Source: Blastococcus carthaginiensis
Lineage (GTDB): Bacteria; Actinomycetota; Actinomycetes; Mycobacteriales; Geodermatophilaceae
Direction of reading: 5' to 3'
Length of the DNA: 64,000 nucleotides
Assembly (NCBI RefSeq): GCF_030731085.1
Contig: NZ_JASNFN010000011.1
Span: 1 to 64,000 of the forward strand
The notes beneath the pieces were generated by a model, which made no database searches, was not told where the DNA came from, and worked only from the letters and a program-made list of their open reading frames with translations. Made by a program: the position numbers and the translations under genes. This document shows positions 15,053 to 25,467 of this stretch, one piece after another. How positions within the stretch are numbered: the first letter of the stretch is position 1; every line of letters starts with the position of its first letter.

Positions 15053-17971
15053 TCAGTCGCGCGGCTTGTCGCGCAGCTCGAAGGTCTCGATCACGTCGTC
15101 GACCTTGATGTCGTTGTACGACCCCAGGCCGATACCGCACTCGTACCCCTCGCGGACCTCGGTCGCGTCGTCCTTGAACCGGCGGAGGGAGTCCACCGAC
15201 AGGTTGTCGGCGACCACGGCACCGTCACGGATCAGGCGCGCCTTCGAGTTGCGCACGATCGTGCCGCTGCGGACCAGCGAACCGGCGACGTTGCCCACCT
15301 TGGGCACCCGGAAGACCTCGCGGACCTCCGCCGTCCCGAGCTGGACCTCCTCGTAGACCGGCTTGAGCATGCCCTTGAGCGCGGCCTCGATCTCGTCGAT
15401 CGCCTGGTAGATGACCGTGTAGTACCGGACGTCCACCCCTTCGCGGTTGGCGAGCTCGGTGGCCTGGCCCTCGGCCCGGACGTTGAAGCCCAGGACGATG
15501 ACGTCGTCGGCCAGCGCCAGGTCGATGTCGCTCTTGGTGATCCCGCCGACGCCGCGGTGGATGACCCGCAGCGAGATCTCGTCGTCGACCTCGATCTTCA
15601 TCAGCGCCTCTTCGAGCGCCTCGACGGTGCCCGAGTTGTCGCCCTTGATGATCAGGTTGAGCTGACGGTTCTCCTTGAGCGCCGCGTCGAGGTCCTCCAG
15701 GCTGATCCGCTTGCGCATCGAGGCGTTCTGCGCATTGCGGATGCGGGCCTGGCGGCGGTCGGCGATCTGCCGGGCGACGCGGTCCTCGTCGACGACGAGG
15801 AAGGTGTCACCGGCACGGGGCACCGAGGTGAGGCCCACGACCTGCACGGGGCGGGCCGGCAGGGCCTCCTTCAGCTTGTTGCCGTGCTCGTCGAGCAGCG
15901 ACCGGACGCGACCGTAGGCGTCGCCGGCCACGATCGAGTCGCCCTGGCGCAGCGTGCCGCGCTGGACGAGCACCGTGGCGACGGGGCCGCGGCCCTTGTC
16001 CAGCTTGCCCTCGATGACCACACCCTGCGGGTCCTGCTCGGTGTTCGCACGCAGGTCCAGCGAGGCGTCGGCGGTCAGCAGGATCGCCGCGAGCAGGTTG
16101 TCGAGACCCTGCCGGGTGATCGCCGAGACGTCGACGAACATCGTCTCGCCGCCGTACTCCTCGGCGACCAGGCCGTACTCGGTGAGCTGCTGGCGGATCT
16201 TGGCGGGGTTGGCCCCCTCCTTGTCCACCTTGTTCACCGCGACCACGATCGGCACCTCGGCGGCCTGGGCGTGGTTGAGCGCCTCGACCGTCTGCGGCAT
16301 GACGCCGTCGTCGGCGGCGACCACGAGGACGACGATGTCGGTGACCTTCGCGCCGCGGGCACGCATCGCGGTGAACGACTCGTGACCCGGGGTGTCGATG
16401 AAGGTGACCGGACGCTCGTTGCCGTCGAGCTCGGTGACGATCTGGTAGGCGCCGATGTGCTGGGTGATGCCGCCGGCCTCGCGGGCCACCACGTTGGCGT
16501 CGCGCAGAGCGTCGAGCAGCTTCGTCTTCCCGTGGTCGACGTGACCCATGACGGTCACCACCGGCGGACGGGCGGACCAGTCCTCCTCGTCACCCTCCTC
16601 GTCACCGAAGGTGAGGTCGAAGGTCTCGAGCAGCTCGCGGTCCTCGTCCTCGGGGCTGACGACCTGGATGACCCAGCCGATCTCGGCACCGAGCAGCTGC
16701 AGCGTCTCGTCGTTCACCGACTGCGTCGCGGTGACCATCTCGCCCAGGTGGAACAGGGCGGTGACCAGCGCGGCCGGCTGGGCGTTGATGCGCTCGGCAA
16801 GGTCGGTCAGCGAGGCGCCGCGGGGCAGCCGGACGGTCTGCCCGTTGCCGCGCGGCAGGCTGACGCCGCCCATGCTGGGGGCCGCCATGGAGTCGAACTC
16901 CTGACGCCGCTGCTTCTTGCTCTTGCGCCCGCGGACCGGACCCCGGCCACCGGGACGCCCGAAGGCACCGGCCGTACCGGCACCGGAGCCGCCGCGACCA
17001 CGGCCACGGCCACCGCCGCCACCGCGGAAACCACCGCCTGCGGGGGCACCGGCACCGCCGCCGCCACCGGGACGGAAGCCACCGCCGCCGGCACCGGGAC
17101 CACCCGGCCGGCCGCGGCCGGCACCGCCGGGCCCACCGCCCGGTCGGCCGCCACCGGCGGGACGGGGCGGCATCATGCCGGGCGAAGGACGCTGCGGCAT
17201 CATGCCCGGGTTCGGGCGCGGGCCACCGGGACCGGCCGCCGGACGGGGACCGCCGGGACCGGCGCCGGGACGGGGACCGCCCGGACCGGGGCGCGGACCG
17301 CCCGCACCGGGCGCCGGACGGGGACCGCCCGCGCCGGGCGCGGGGCGGGGCCCACCGGACGGGCCCGGACGGGAGCCACCGGCCGCGGGGCCGGGGCGGG
17401 GCGTGCTGCTGAAGGGGTTGTTGCCCGGACGGGGAGCAGGCCGCGGACCGGGACGCGGACCGCCGGGGGCACCGCCACCGGCCGGGGCCGGACGGGACGC
17501 ACCGGGGCGGGGCGCGGACGGCTGCTGCGGCGGCGCCGCGGGAGCCTGGGCGGCAGGCGCCTGCGGAGCCGGGGCATGCGGAGCCGGGGCCTGCGGAGCC
17601 GGGGCCTGGGCGGCCGGCGCCTGCGGAGCGGGCGCAGTCGGGCGCGGACCCGGACGAGGTCCGGGGCCGGCCGGGCGGGCCGGAGCCGACGCGGCCGGGG
17701 CCTGCGGAGCAGCCGGCGCCTGGGGGGCGGCCTGCGGCGCCGGGGCGGCCGGTCGGGGCGCGGGTGCGCTCGGGCGCGGGGCGGCGGCCCCGTCGTTGCC
17801 GCCGCCGGTGGCGGCGCCGAGCGCCTCGCGCAGCCGCCGGGCCACGGGGGCCTCGACGGTGGAGGACGCGGACTTCACGAACTCGCCCTGCTCCTTGAGC
17901 TTGGCGAGCACGGTCTTGCTGTCGACACCGAACTCCTTGGCGAGTTCGTGTACGCGGGCTTTGCCTGGCAC
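15053..17971 (-). CDS. infB: Translation initiation factor IF-2
   Basis: IF-2 is the GTPase that brings initiator tRNA to the 30S subunit. The 972-residue protein has the small N-terminal helical domain (MPGKARVHELAKEFGVDSK), a long low-complexity linker at about 60-340 made of Ala-Pro, then Gly-Pro-Arg and finally Gly-Arg repeats, and the conserved part with G1 GHVDHGKT, DTPGHE and NKVD near residues 475-580, followed by domains II-IV. GTG at 17971. The linker length is typical of high-G+C actinomycetes. It follows ylxR by 61 bases. Confidence 0.97.
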   Translation of the reverse strand: MPGKARVHELAKEFGVDSKTVLAKLKEQGEFVKSASSTVEAPVARRLREALGAATGGGNDGAAAPRPSAPAPRPAAPAPQAAPQAPAAPQAPAASAPARPAGPGPRPGPRPTAPAPQAPAAQAPAPQAPAPHAPAPQAPAAQAPAAPPQQPSAPRPGASRPAPAGGGAPGGPRPGPRPAPRPGNNPFSSTPRPGPAAGGSRPGPSGGPRPAPGAGGPRPAPGAGGPRPGPGGPRPGAGPGGPRPAAGPGGPRPNPGMMPQRPSPGMMPPRPAGGGRPGGGPGGAGRGRPGGPGAGGGGFRPGGGGGAGAPAGGGFRGGGGGRGRGRGGSGAGTAGAFGRPGGRGPVRGRKSKKQRRQEFDSMAAPSMGGVSLPRGNGQTVRLPRGASLTDLAERINAQPAALVTALFHLGEMVTATQSVNDETLQLLGAEIGWVIQVVSPEDEDRELLETFDLTFGDEEGDEEDWSARPPVVTVMGHVDHGKTKLLDALRDANVVAREAGGITQHIGAYQIVTELDGNERPVTFIDTPGHESFTAMRARGAKVTDIVVLVVAADDGVMPQTVEALNHAQAAEVPIVVAVNKVDKEGANPAKIRQQLTEYGLVAEEYGGETMFVDVSAITRQGLDNLLAAILLTADASLDLRANTEQDPQGVVIEGKLDKGRGPVATVLVQRGTLRQGDSIVAGDAYGRVRSLLDEHGNKLKEALPARPVQVVGLTSVPRAGDTFLVVDEDRVARQIADRRQARIRNAQNASMRKRISLEDLDAALKENRQLNLIIKGDNSGTVEALEEALMKIEVDDEISLRVIHRGVGGITKSDIDLALADDVIVLGFNVRAEGQATELANREGVDVRYYTVIYQAIDEIEAALKGMLKPVYEEVQLGTAEVREVFRVPKVGNVAGSLVRSGTIVRNSKARLIRDGAVVADNLSVDSLRRFKDDATEVREGYECGIGLGSYNDIKVDDVIETFELRDKPRD

Positions 17972-18032
17972 GGGTCTCCTCTTGGTGAGGCCGGCGGCTT
18001 GCCCGCTCGACCTCGTCGTTAGTGGCGCATGG

Positions 18033-18416
18033 TCATCGTGAGAACTTCACGGCTGAGTCATCCGACGGTGTCCTGTCGACGTGCGGACCGGCCTGGTGCC
18101 GGCCCGACTGGGTACTGCTCCCGCCCTCTCCCGGCCCGGTCCCGGCGGCCCCCGGAGAGGCGCCCAGGACGTGGGCCCGGAGCGGACCGACCTCCACCGG
18201 GGCGCTGCTGCGCAGCGCCCGCGGGAAGGCCCGGCGTCGCTCCGCTGCGCGCAGACACCCCGCGGTCGGGTGCAGCGAGGCACCACGACCGGGGAGGCGC
18301 CGCCGCGGATCGGGAACCACGTTCCCGGCCACGACGACGACGCGCAGCAGGTCGTCGACCGACGCGCGCTTCCGGCACCCCACGCAGGTGCGGACCGGAT
18401 TCGACGTTTCGGCCAT
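18033..18416 (-). CDS. ylxR: YlxR (DUF448) RNA-binding protein
   Basis: The 127-residue protein carries the YlxR motif RTCVGCRKRASVDDLLR near residues 9-25 and GRGASLHPTAGCL. YlxR sits between nusA and infB in most Gram-positives; reports link it to control of transcription and to RNase P, so its role is still debated. ATG at 18416, 8 bases after nusA, is chosen because the motif follows at once. The last 50 residues are a poorly conserved extension beyond the usual length of about 90. Confidence 0.88.
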   Translation of the reverse strand: MAETSNPVRTCVGCRKRASVDDLLRVVVVAGNVVPDPRRRLPGRGASLHPTAGCLRAAERRRAFPRALRSSAPVEVGPLRAHVLGASPGAAGTGPGEGGSSTQSGRHQAGPHVDRTPSDDSAVKFSR

Positions 18417-18424
18417 CCGCAACT

Positions 18425-19576
18425 CTAGCGCGTGGCCGGTCCGCGTTGTTCCGCGCGGCGGGGAGCCGAGCGCGAACCGCCCGCGGGAGCCTGCGATCGG
18501 CCCCCCGGGGCACCGCCGCGCCCCCCGCCCGGGTGAGGGGGCAGGCCGGAGCGCAGCGGCGGGCGGCCCACCCCCGGCGAGGGGGTCGCGCCGGCGTCGT
18601 CGTCCTGGGCGTCGCTGCGGATGTCGATCCGGCAGCCGGTCAGCCGCGCGGCCAGGCGGGCGTTCTGCCCCTCCTTGCCGATCGCCAGCGACAGCTGGTA
18701 ATCGGGGACCACCACGCGCACCGCCTTGGCCTGCGGGTCGACCAGCTGGGCGTTGGACACCCGGGCCGGGCTGAGCGCGGAGGCGACGAACGATGCCGGG
18801 TCGTCCGTCCAGTCGACGATGTCGATCTTCTCGCCGTGCAGCTCGCTCATGACGTTGCGCACCCGCTGGCCCATCGGGCCGATGCAGGCCCCCTTGGCGT
18901 TCAGCCCTGGCACGGAGGTGCGCACCGCGATCTTCGACCGGTGCCCCGCCTCGCGGGCGACCGCGACGATCTCGACGCTGCCGTCGGCGATCTCGGGCAC
19001 CTCGAGCGCGAAAAGCTTGCGCACCAGGTTGGGATGGGTGCGCGACACCGTGACCTGCGGGCCGCGGTAGGTGCGGGACACGGCGACGACGTAGGCCTTG
19101 ATCCGGCTGCCGTGGGCGTAGGACTCGCCCGGCACCTGCTCGGCGGAGGGCAGCACGGCCTCGACCTTGCCGATGTCGATCATCACGATGCCGCTGGCGT
19201 TGCGCCGCTGGTCGGCCTGGACGATGCCGCTGACGATGTCGCCTTCCTTGCCGGCGTACTCGCCGAAGGTCTGCTCGTGCTCGGCATCGCGCAGCCGCTG
19301 GACGATGACCTGCTTGGCGGTGCTGGCGGCGATCCGGCCGAAGTCCGAGGGGGTGTCGTCCCACTCGCGGACGACCTCGCCGTCGGGGCCGATCTCCTGC
19401 GCGAGCACGGCGACCTCGCCGCTCTTGCGGTCGACGTGCACGCGCACGTGCTTGGCCGCGCCGTCGGCGTGCCGGTAGGCGGTCACCAGGGCGGTCTCGA
19501 GCGCCTCGATGACCGTGTCGACCGGGATGCCCTTCTCCCGCTCCACCGCCTTCAGCGCGGTGACGTCGATGTTCAC
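18425..19576 (-). CDS. nusA: Transcription termination/antitermination factor NusA
   Basis: NusA binds RNA polymerase and nascent RNA, modulating pausing, termination and rRNA antitermination. The 383-residue protein has the N-terminal polymerase-binding domain (MNIDVTALKAVEREKGI), an S1 domain (about 130-200, GDIVSGIVQ) and two KH domains (KGACIGPMGQRVRNVM and LSLAIGKEGQNARLAARL). The C-terminal acidic repeats of E. coli NusA are absent, as in other actinobacteria; instead there is a Gly/Pro/Arg tail. The GTG start overlaps the rimP stop. Confidence 0.97.
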   Translation of the reverse strand: MNIDVTALKAVEREKGIPVDTVIEALETALVTAYRHADGAAKHVRVHVDRKSGEVAVLAQEIGPDGEVVREWDDTPSDFGRIAASTAKQVIVQRLRDAEHEQTFGEYAGKEGDIVSGIVQADQRRNASGIVMIDIGKVEAVLPSAEQVPGESYAHGSRIKAYVVAVSRTYRGPQVTVSRTHPNLVRKLFALEVPEIADGSVEIVAVAREAGHRSKIAVRTSVPGLNAKGACIGPMGQRVRNVMSELHGEKIDIVDWTDDPASFVASALSPARVSNAQLVDPQAKAVRVVVPDYQLSLAIGKEGQNARLAARLTGCRIDIRSDAQDDDAGATPSPGVGRPPLRSGLPPHPGGGRGGAPGGRSQAPAGGSRSAPRRAEQRGPATR

Positions 19577-20202
19577 TTCTCTCCTCCGTCGTCGTCCGCG
19601 AGCCCGGCCTGGTCCAGGTCGTCGTGCTCGGCGGCGTCGTGCTCCGCGATGTCGTCCGTGCTGTCGTCGAGGGGGTCGGCCCGGCCGAACTCCACCTGCA
19701 CCCGCCCGGCCCCGAGCTCGGCCCAGGGCACCCGGCGCGGCTGCGGGGGGCGCTTCTTCGCGCCCGGCTTGCCCTTCGCCTCGACGGCCAGGATGACGCC
19801 GTCCTCGTCCACCGCGGTGATCCGCCCGGTGAGCTGCTCGGTGGCCCCGGCCGGGCCGACGCCCACCGCCACGAGCCGCCCGGTGTTCCGGTGCCAGTGG
19901 CGCGGCTCGGTGAGCGGCCGGTCCACCCCGGGGCTGGTCACCTCGAGCACGTAGGGGGTGCGGCCCATGCCGTCGTCGTTGCGGTCCAGCACGTCGGAGA
20001 CCGCCCGGCTGACCTCGGCGATGTCGTCGAGGGTGATCCCCGCGTCGCGGTCGACGACGACGCGGACGACGCTGCGCCGGCCGGCCGGGGTGACGACGAG
20101 CTCCTCGAGGTCGTACCCCGCCTCGGTGACGACCGGCCGGATCCAGCCGGTCAGCCGATCGGTGGCGGGATCGCTCCGCTGGGTTCCGCGAGAGGCGGAC
20201 AC
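19573..20202 (-). CDS. rimP: Ribosome maturation factor RimP
   Basis: RimP assists late 30S assembly around S12. The 209-residue protein has EAGYDLEELVVTPAG, VDRDAGITLDDIAEVSRAVS and YVLEVTSPGVDRPLT, then a C-terminal Sm-like barrel and an Asp-rich tail. It is the first gene of the nusA-infB block. The 270 bases upstream (20203-20471) contain the divergent promoter area to the Tat lipoprotein gene; no other gene was seen there. Confidence 0.95.
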   Translation of the reverse strand: MSASRGTQRSDPATDRLTGWIRPVVTEAGYDLEELVVTPAGRRSVVRVVVDRDAGITLDDIAEVSRAVSDVLDRNDDGMGRTPYVLEVTSPGVDRPLTEPRHWHRNTGRLVAVGVGPAGATEQLTGRITAVDEDGVILAVEAKGKPGAKKRPPQPRRVPWAELGAGRVQVEFGRADPLDDSTDDIAEHDAAEHDDLDQAGLADDDGGEK

Positions 20203-20471
20203 GCTGGCCTCCTCAGGCTCGTCGGCGGCACGGTGCCGTGCGCGCAGTTCTGCGGCCCGGCGCCGCGGACCTGCGTCGCTGGCCGGGCCCGGTGTCGAGA
20301 GGAAGTGCTCAGGCTACCGCCCGCCCCGGCCCCCCGGCCCGGCGCGGGGCGGCCGGACCGGGGGGACAGGGGCCGGGGGGCGCTGGCGTGCGGCGGACGT
20401 CACGACGACGCGGCACGCCCGGCCGCCCGGAGGACCGCGTGCCGGCGCCCCCGGCTGCGAGGATGGGGGTG

Positions 20472-20960
20472 ATGTCTCCCACCACCCGTCCCGGCCCGCG
20501 GACGCTCACCCGCCGGACGCTGCTGGCGGCGTCCGCCGCCGGTCTCGCCGCCGCGGCCGCCGGGTGCACCTCCTCCCCGCCGGTGGATGAGCGCGACACC
20601 GTGACCAGCGCCCAGGCCGACGAGCTGGCCGCGCAGGTCGGCGTCCAGGAGACCCTGGTCCGGGCGTACGAGACCGCCTTCGACGCCGACCCCGCCCTCG
20701 CCGCGGCGGCCGGCGTCCTCGCGACCCAGGCCGAGGAGCAGCTGGACCGCCTGCGGGCGGCCGCCCCCGGGAGCAGCCGCTCGGCCGCCCCGCCGGCCGA
20801 TGCTCCGCCACCCGGTGAGGGCCAGGCCTGGCTGCGTGCGCAGGTCGCCGCCGCCGCCTCCTCCCACGCCGCCGCCGCCCTGGGGCAGTCCGGCGCCCGG
20901 GCGGCGCTGCTGGGCTCCATCGCCGCGGGCCTGCGCGGCCACGAGGCACGACTGGCATGA
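20472..20960 (+). CDS. Tat-exported lipoprotein, ferritin-like (counterpart of Rv2843)
   Basis: A 162-residue protein starting with a twin-arginine signal (TLTRRTLLAASAAGLAA) that ends in the lipobox AAGC, so it should be exported folded and lipid-anchored. The mature part is Ala-rich and helical, consistent with a ferritin-like bundle. ATG at 20472 is used; ATG 20463 is also possible. With the next gene it sits divergently upstream of rimP-nusA, a pairing I recall from Mycobacterium (Rv2843-Rv2844). The function is unknown. Confidence 0.7.
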   Translation: MSPTTRPGPRTLTRRTLLAASAAGLAAAAAGCTSSPPVDERDTVTSAQADELAAQVGVQETLVRAYETAFDADPALAAAAGVLATQAEEQLDRLRAAAPGSSRSAAPPADAPPPGEGQAWLRAQVAAAASSHAAAALGQSGARAALLGSIAAGLRGHEARLA

Positions 20961-20972
20961 CGGAGGACCGCG

Positions 20973-21434
20973 ATGGCTGACGACGAGACCACCGGCACCT
21001 CCGCCGAGGACGCCGCCCTGAACGCCGCGCTGGCCGCCGAGCACGCCGCCGTGTGGGGGTACGGCGCGGTCGGTGCAGCGCTCGGCGCGGACGGGCGCGC
21101 CGCCGCCGCGGCCGCCGAGGCCGGCCACCGCGAGGTGCGGGACCGGTTGATCACGCTGCTCGACGGGCGCGGCGCCGAGCCGGTGCTCCCCGAGGCCGGT
21201 TACGAGCTGCCCTTCCCGGTGCTGTCGCCGGTGGACGCCGCCGCCCTCGCCGTCGTCCTGGAGGAGGGCGTCACGGCCGCCTGGGTGCGGGTCCTGGACC
21301 AGGCGGCGGAGCGGACCACGCGGGCGCTGGCGGTGGAGGTGCTCGGCCCCGCCGAGGTGCGGGCCGTCGGCTGGCGCGAGGCCGCGGGGCGGACGCCGGT
21401 CACCAGCGCCCTGCCGGGGCTCCCCGCGACGTAG
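20973..21434 (+). CDS. DUF4439 ferritin-like protein
   Basis: A 153-residue, Ala/Glu-rich helical protein with AAEHAAVWGYGAVGA, AGHREVRDRLITLL and an Arg/Glu-rich C-terminal helix, the pattern of DUF4439 ferritin-like proteins. Possible metal-ligand residues (E, H, E) occur in two helices, but ligand geometry cannot be judged by eye. It begins 12 bases after the Tat lipoprotein gene and is surely in the same unit. It may be a cytoplasmic partner of that lipoprotein; this is inference. Confidence 0.7.
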   Translation: MADDETTGTSAEDAALNAALAAEHAAVWGYGAVGAALGADGRAAAAAAEAGHREVRDRLITLLDGRGAEPVLPEAGYELPFPVLSPVDAAALAVVLEEGVTAAWVRVLDQAAERTTRALAVEVLGPAEVRAVGWREAAGRTPVTSALPGLPAT

Positions 21435-21444
21435 CCGCGGCGGG

Positions 21445-23340
21445 TCAGCCCAGGGCGCCGAGGAAGGCGTCGGTGACGGCGACGGCGGCGCTGCTGGACT
21501 GCCCCGCCTCCACGAGGGTCGCGAAGGCGATGTCGCCCTGCGGGCCGCCCAGCTGGTAGCCCGCGAACCAGCCGTGCGACTCCGGCGGGCTGGCGGTGCC
21601 GAACTCGGCCGTGCCGGTCTTGCCGTAGACCTCGCCCCGGTCGGCCAGCGCCTGCGCCGTGCCCGACAGCACGACCTGCCGCATCATCGGCCGCAGGGCG
21701 TCGAGCACCCCGGCCGCCGGTCCGGCCGGCGCCGGCCCCGCCGCCGCGGCCCCCACGACCTCCACCGGCGCGACGGGGGTGCCCCCGGCGATCCCCGCGG
21801 CGACCAGGGCCAGCTGGGCGGGGCTCATCAGCACCTCCCCCTGCCCGATCGCGTTCGCCGCCCTGGTCGTCCCGGTGCTGTCGCGCGGGACGCTGCCCCC
21901 GAAGACGTCGACCGGCAGCTCCCAGTCGGTGCCGACGCCGTAGGCGGCCGCCGCGTCGGCGAGGGCGGCCTCCGGCAGCTCCAGCGCCTGCTGGATGAAC
22001 GTGGTGTTGCAGGACTGCGCGAAGGCCTCGGTGAACGGGACGGTGCCCAGGTCGAACTGGTCCTGGTTCTCGAACTCGCGCCCCTCGACGACCGTCGTCG
22101 CCGGGCAGGGCACCGGCGTCTGCGGGGTGAGGCCGCCGTCGCCCAGCAGCGCGGTCGCGGTCACCGCCTTCATGCTCGACCCCGGCGGGAACTGCCCGGT
22201 GAGCGCGTTGCCGGGGTTGGCCGGCTCGTTGGAGGCGACGGCCAGGATCTCCCCCGTCCCGGGGCGCACGACGACGAGGTGGGCGGGCAGTGGCTGCGTG
22301 GCGACGGCGGCCTCGGCGGCCGTCTGGATCGCGGGCACCAGCGGGGTCTGGACCGGCTCGCCGGCGACCGGGGGCACCGCGGCGATCTCGCGGCCGGTGT
22401 CCCCCGTCGCCTCGTCCGTGCTGACCACCGCGATGGTGAAACCCGCGGTACCGCTCAGCTGCTCCTGGTACGCGCGCTGCAGCCCGGAGAGCCCGAGCTG
22501 GTCACCGGCTGCGTAGCGCGGCTCCCCGTCGACCGCGGTCTCCTCGAGGAGCTCCGCCGTCGCCGGGCCGACCCGGCCCAGGAGCGCGACGGCGAACCGC
22601 GACGACGGGGCGAGCAGCCGGGTGTCGGTCGGGAAGACGGCCCCGGGCAGGTCGAACACCTGGGCGCGGATCTGCTCGAACTGCGGCCGGCGGAGGTCGA
22701 TGACCGGGACGAACTGCCCCTCCGGTGCGGCCTGGACGGCGGCGACGATCTCCTCCGCGGCGATCCCCGTCGCCGCCGACAGCGCCGCGGCCAGCGCCGG
22801 CAGGTCGGTGACCTGGGCGGGGTCGACGCCGACCCGGACCACCTCGGTGGGGGCGAACAGCGGGGCGCCGGAGGCGTCGGTGATCGGCGCCCGCTCCGGC
22901 AGCTGCCGGTCGAGCTCCAGGTGCTGGCCCTCCCCCAGCTCGGGGTGGACGAGGGCCGGCTCGGCGACCACCTGCCAGGCGTCGTCACCCTCGCGCAGCC
23001 GCAGGGTGCCCTCGTAGGTCCACTCGGGTGCCGCCTCGAGGTCCCAGGTCGCGGTCCAGCCGACGGTGGCGACGTCGTCCTCGACGGTCACCTCGCCGAT
23101 GTCGGCGGCCAGCCCGGCGCCGGGCAGGTCGCCGGCGATCTGCTCGAGCAGGGCGGTGGCCGACGCGGGGTCGGTGGTCGCACCGGCCGCGGCGGCGAGG
23201 TCACCGGCCGACCAGTCGTCGAGGAACGCCTCCGCGGCCGCGCGCACCTCGTCCTCGCTGCCCGAGCAGCCGGCCAGCACGGGCACGGCGAGCAGGAGCG
23301 AGGCCAGCACGACGGGGGTGGGGCGGGTGCGCACCGGCAC
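21445..23340 (-). CDS. Penicillin-binding lipoprotein with NTF2-like N-terminal domain
   Basis: A 631-residue class B transpeptidase-type protein. It has a lipoprotein signal with lipobox LAGC at 22-25, an NTF2-like domain of the MecA N-terminal kind (about 30-140), a dimerisation region and the transpeptidase domain with S388-S-M-K391, S443-C-N445 and KTGT near 580. It probably cross-links peptidoglycan outside the membrane. It converges on the DUF4439 gene. Position before the GNAT gene and ispG agrees with the mycobacterial Rv2864c neighbourhood. It could be less sensitive to beta-lactams, but that is unproven. Confidence 0.92.
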   Translation of the reverse strand: MPVRTRPTPVVLASLLLAVPVLAGCSGSEDEVRAAAEAFLDDWSAGDLAAAAGATTDPASATALLEQIAGDLPGAGLAADIGEVTVEDDVATVGWTATWDLEAAPEWTYEGTLRLREGDDAWQVVAEPALVHPELGEGQHLELDRQLPERAPITDASGAPLFAPTEVVRVGVDPAQVTDLPALAAALSAATGIAAEEIVAAVQAAPEGQFVPVIDLRRPQFEQIRAQVFDLPGAVFPTDTRLLAPSSRFAVALLGRVGPATAELLEETAVDGEPRYAAGDQLGLSGLQRAYQEQLSGTAGFTIAVVSTDEATGDTGREIAAVPPVAGEPVQTPLVPAIQTAAEAAVATQPLPAHLVVVRPGTGEILAVASNEPANPGNALTGQFPPGSSMKAVTATALLGDGGLTPQTPVPCPATTVVEGREFENQDQFDLGTVPFTEAFAQSCNTTFIQQALELPEAALADAAAAYGVGTDWELPVDVFGGSVPRDSTGTTRAANAIGQGEVLMSPAQLALVAAGIAGGTPVAPVEVVGAAAAGPAPAGPAAGVLDALRPMMRQVVLSGTAQALADRGEVYGKTGTAEFGTASPPESHGWFAGYQLGGPQGDIAFATLVEAGQSSSAAVAVTDAFLGALG

Positions 23341-23364
23341 AGGTTCTCAGACGGGGGCGACGGT

Positions 23365-24216
23365 CTAGAACAGGACGCTGGCGTACTCGCCGACCTCGCG
23401 GAAACCCACCCGGCGGTAGGAGGCGCGGGCCCGGGCGTTGTAGTCGTTGACGTAGAGGCTGACCACCGGGGCGATGACCGCGCGGGCGTACTCGACGACC
23501 GCGGCGGTGCAGGCCGTACCGATGCCCTGCCCCCGCAGCGGCGGCGCGACCCAGACGCCCTGCACCTGGCAGGTCGCCCGGCAGACCGCACCGATCTCCG
23601 CCTTGAACAGGACGCGCCCGTCCTCGATCCAAGCCAGCGACTGCCCGGCCCGCACCAGTTCGTCGACCCGCGCCCGGTAGCCGGCACCGCCGTCGACCCG
23701 GAGCGGACTCACGCCCACCTCCTCGGTGAACATCGCGACGGCGGCCGGGAGCAGCACGTCGAGCTCCCCGGGGCGCACCGGCCGCACCCGCGGCTCGGGG
23801 GCGACGGCGGGCGGGCCGTCGATCGCCATGAGCGGCTGCCGGGGCCGGTGGTCCCGGGCCGGCCCCCACGCGGGCGCCAGCAGGTCCCACAGCGGCGCCA
23901 CGGCGGCGGAGGGGCCCACGATGGTGGAGCAGCGACGCCCCGCCCGGCGGGCCCGCTCGGCGAAGGCGACGGCGGCGGCGCGCTCGCTGCCGGGCAGGGC
24001 GAAGGGGATGAGGTTCGCGCCGGCCAGGCAGATCGCGTCCAGCTCCCGGCCGCTGCCGATGCCCCAGAGCGGGGCGCCCAGCGAGACCGCCGCCGTGCCC
24101 GCGGCCTCCACCCGGCCCGCGATCACGCAGGCCGCGACCGGGTCCGTCGCGAGCAGCCGGTGCACGGCCGGCTCGTCGGCCTCGTCGAGGACGCGGGCCG
24201 CAGGCGTACGGAGCAC
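23365..24216 (-). CDS. GNAT-family N-acetyltransferase (DUF4081-type two-domain)
   Basis: A 283-residue protein with a variable N-terminal half and a C-terminal GNAT domain (about 150-283) whose acetyl-CoA loop reads PPLRGQGIGTA, followed by YVNDYNARARASYRRVGF. The same two-domain protein stands next to ispG in other actinobacteria (Rv2867c in M. tuberculosis). The substrate is unknown. It starts 3 bases after ispG, so the two are co-translated. Confidence 0.85.
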   Translation of the reverse strand: MLRTPAARVLDEADEPAVHRLLATDPVAACVIAGRVEAAGTAAVSLGAPLWGIGSGRELDAICLAGANLIPFALPGSERAAAVAFAERARRAGRRCSTIVGPSAAVAPLWDLLAPAWGPARDHRPRQPLMAIDGPPAVAPEPRVRPVRPGELDVLLPAAVAMFTEEVGVSPLRVDGGAGYRARVDELVRAGQSLAWIEDGRVLFKAEIGAVCRATCQVQGVWVAPPLRGQGIGTACTAAVVEYARAVIAPVVSLYVNDYNARARASYRRVGFREVGEYASVLF

Positions 24217-24219
24217 GGC

Positions 24220-25380
<1,161 letters not shown>

Positions 25381-25467
25381 GGGCCCAGTATCCCCCGCCG
25401 GGGCGTCGGCGCCGGTGGAGCCGCTGTGACGTGCGCGTCCGGGGACGCGACGGGTCCGCGGAGCCCG

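Noticed and set aside
16960..17770. G+C-rich repetitive DNA inside infB as a possible mobile or satellite element
   Set aside because: The repeats stay in the IF-2 frame and encode the Ala/Pro/Gly/Arg linker that is normal for actinobacterial IF-2.
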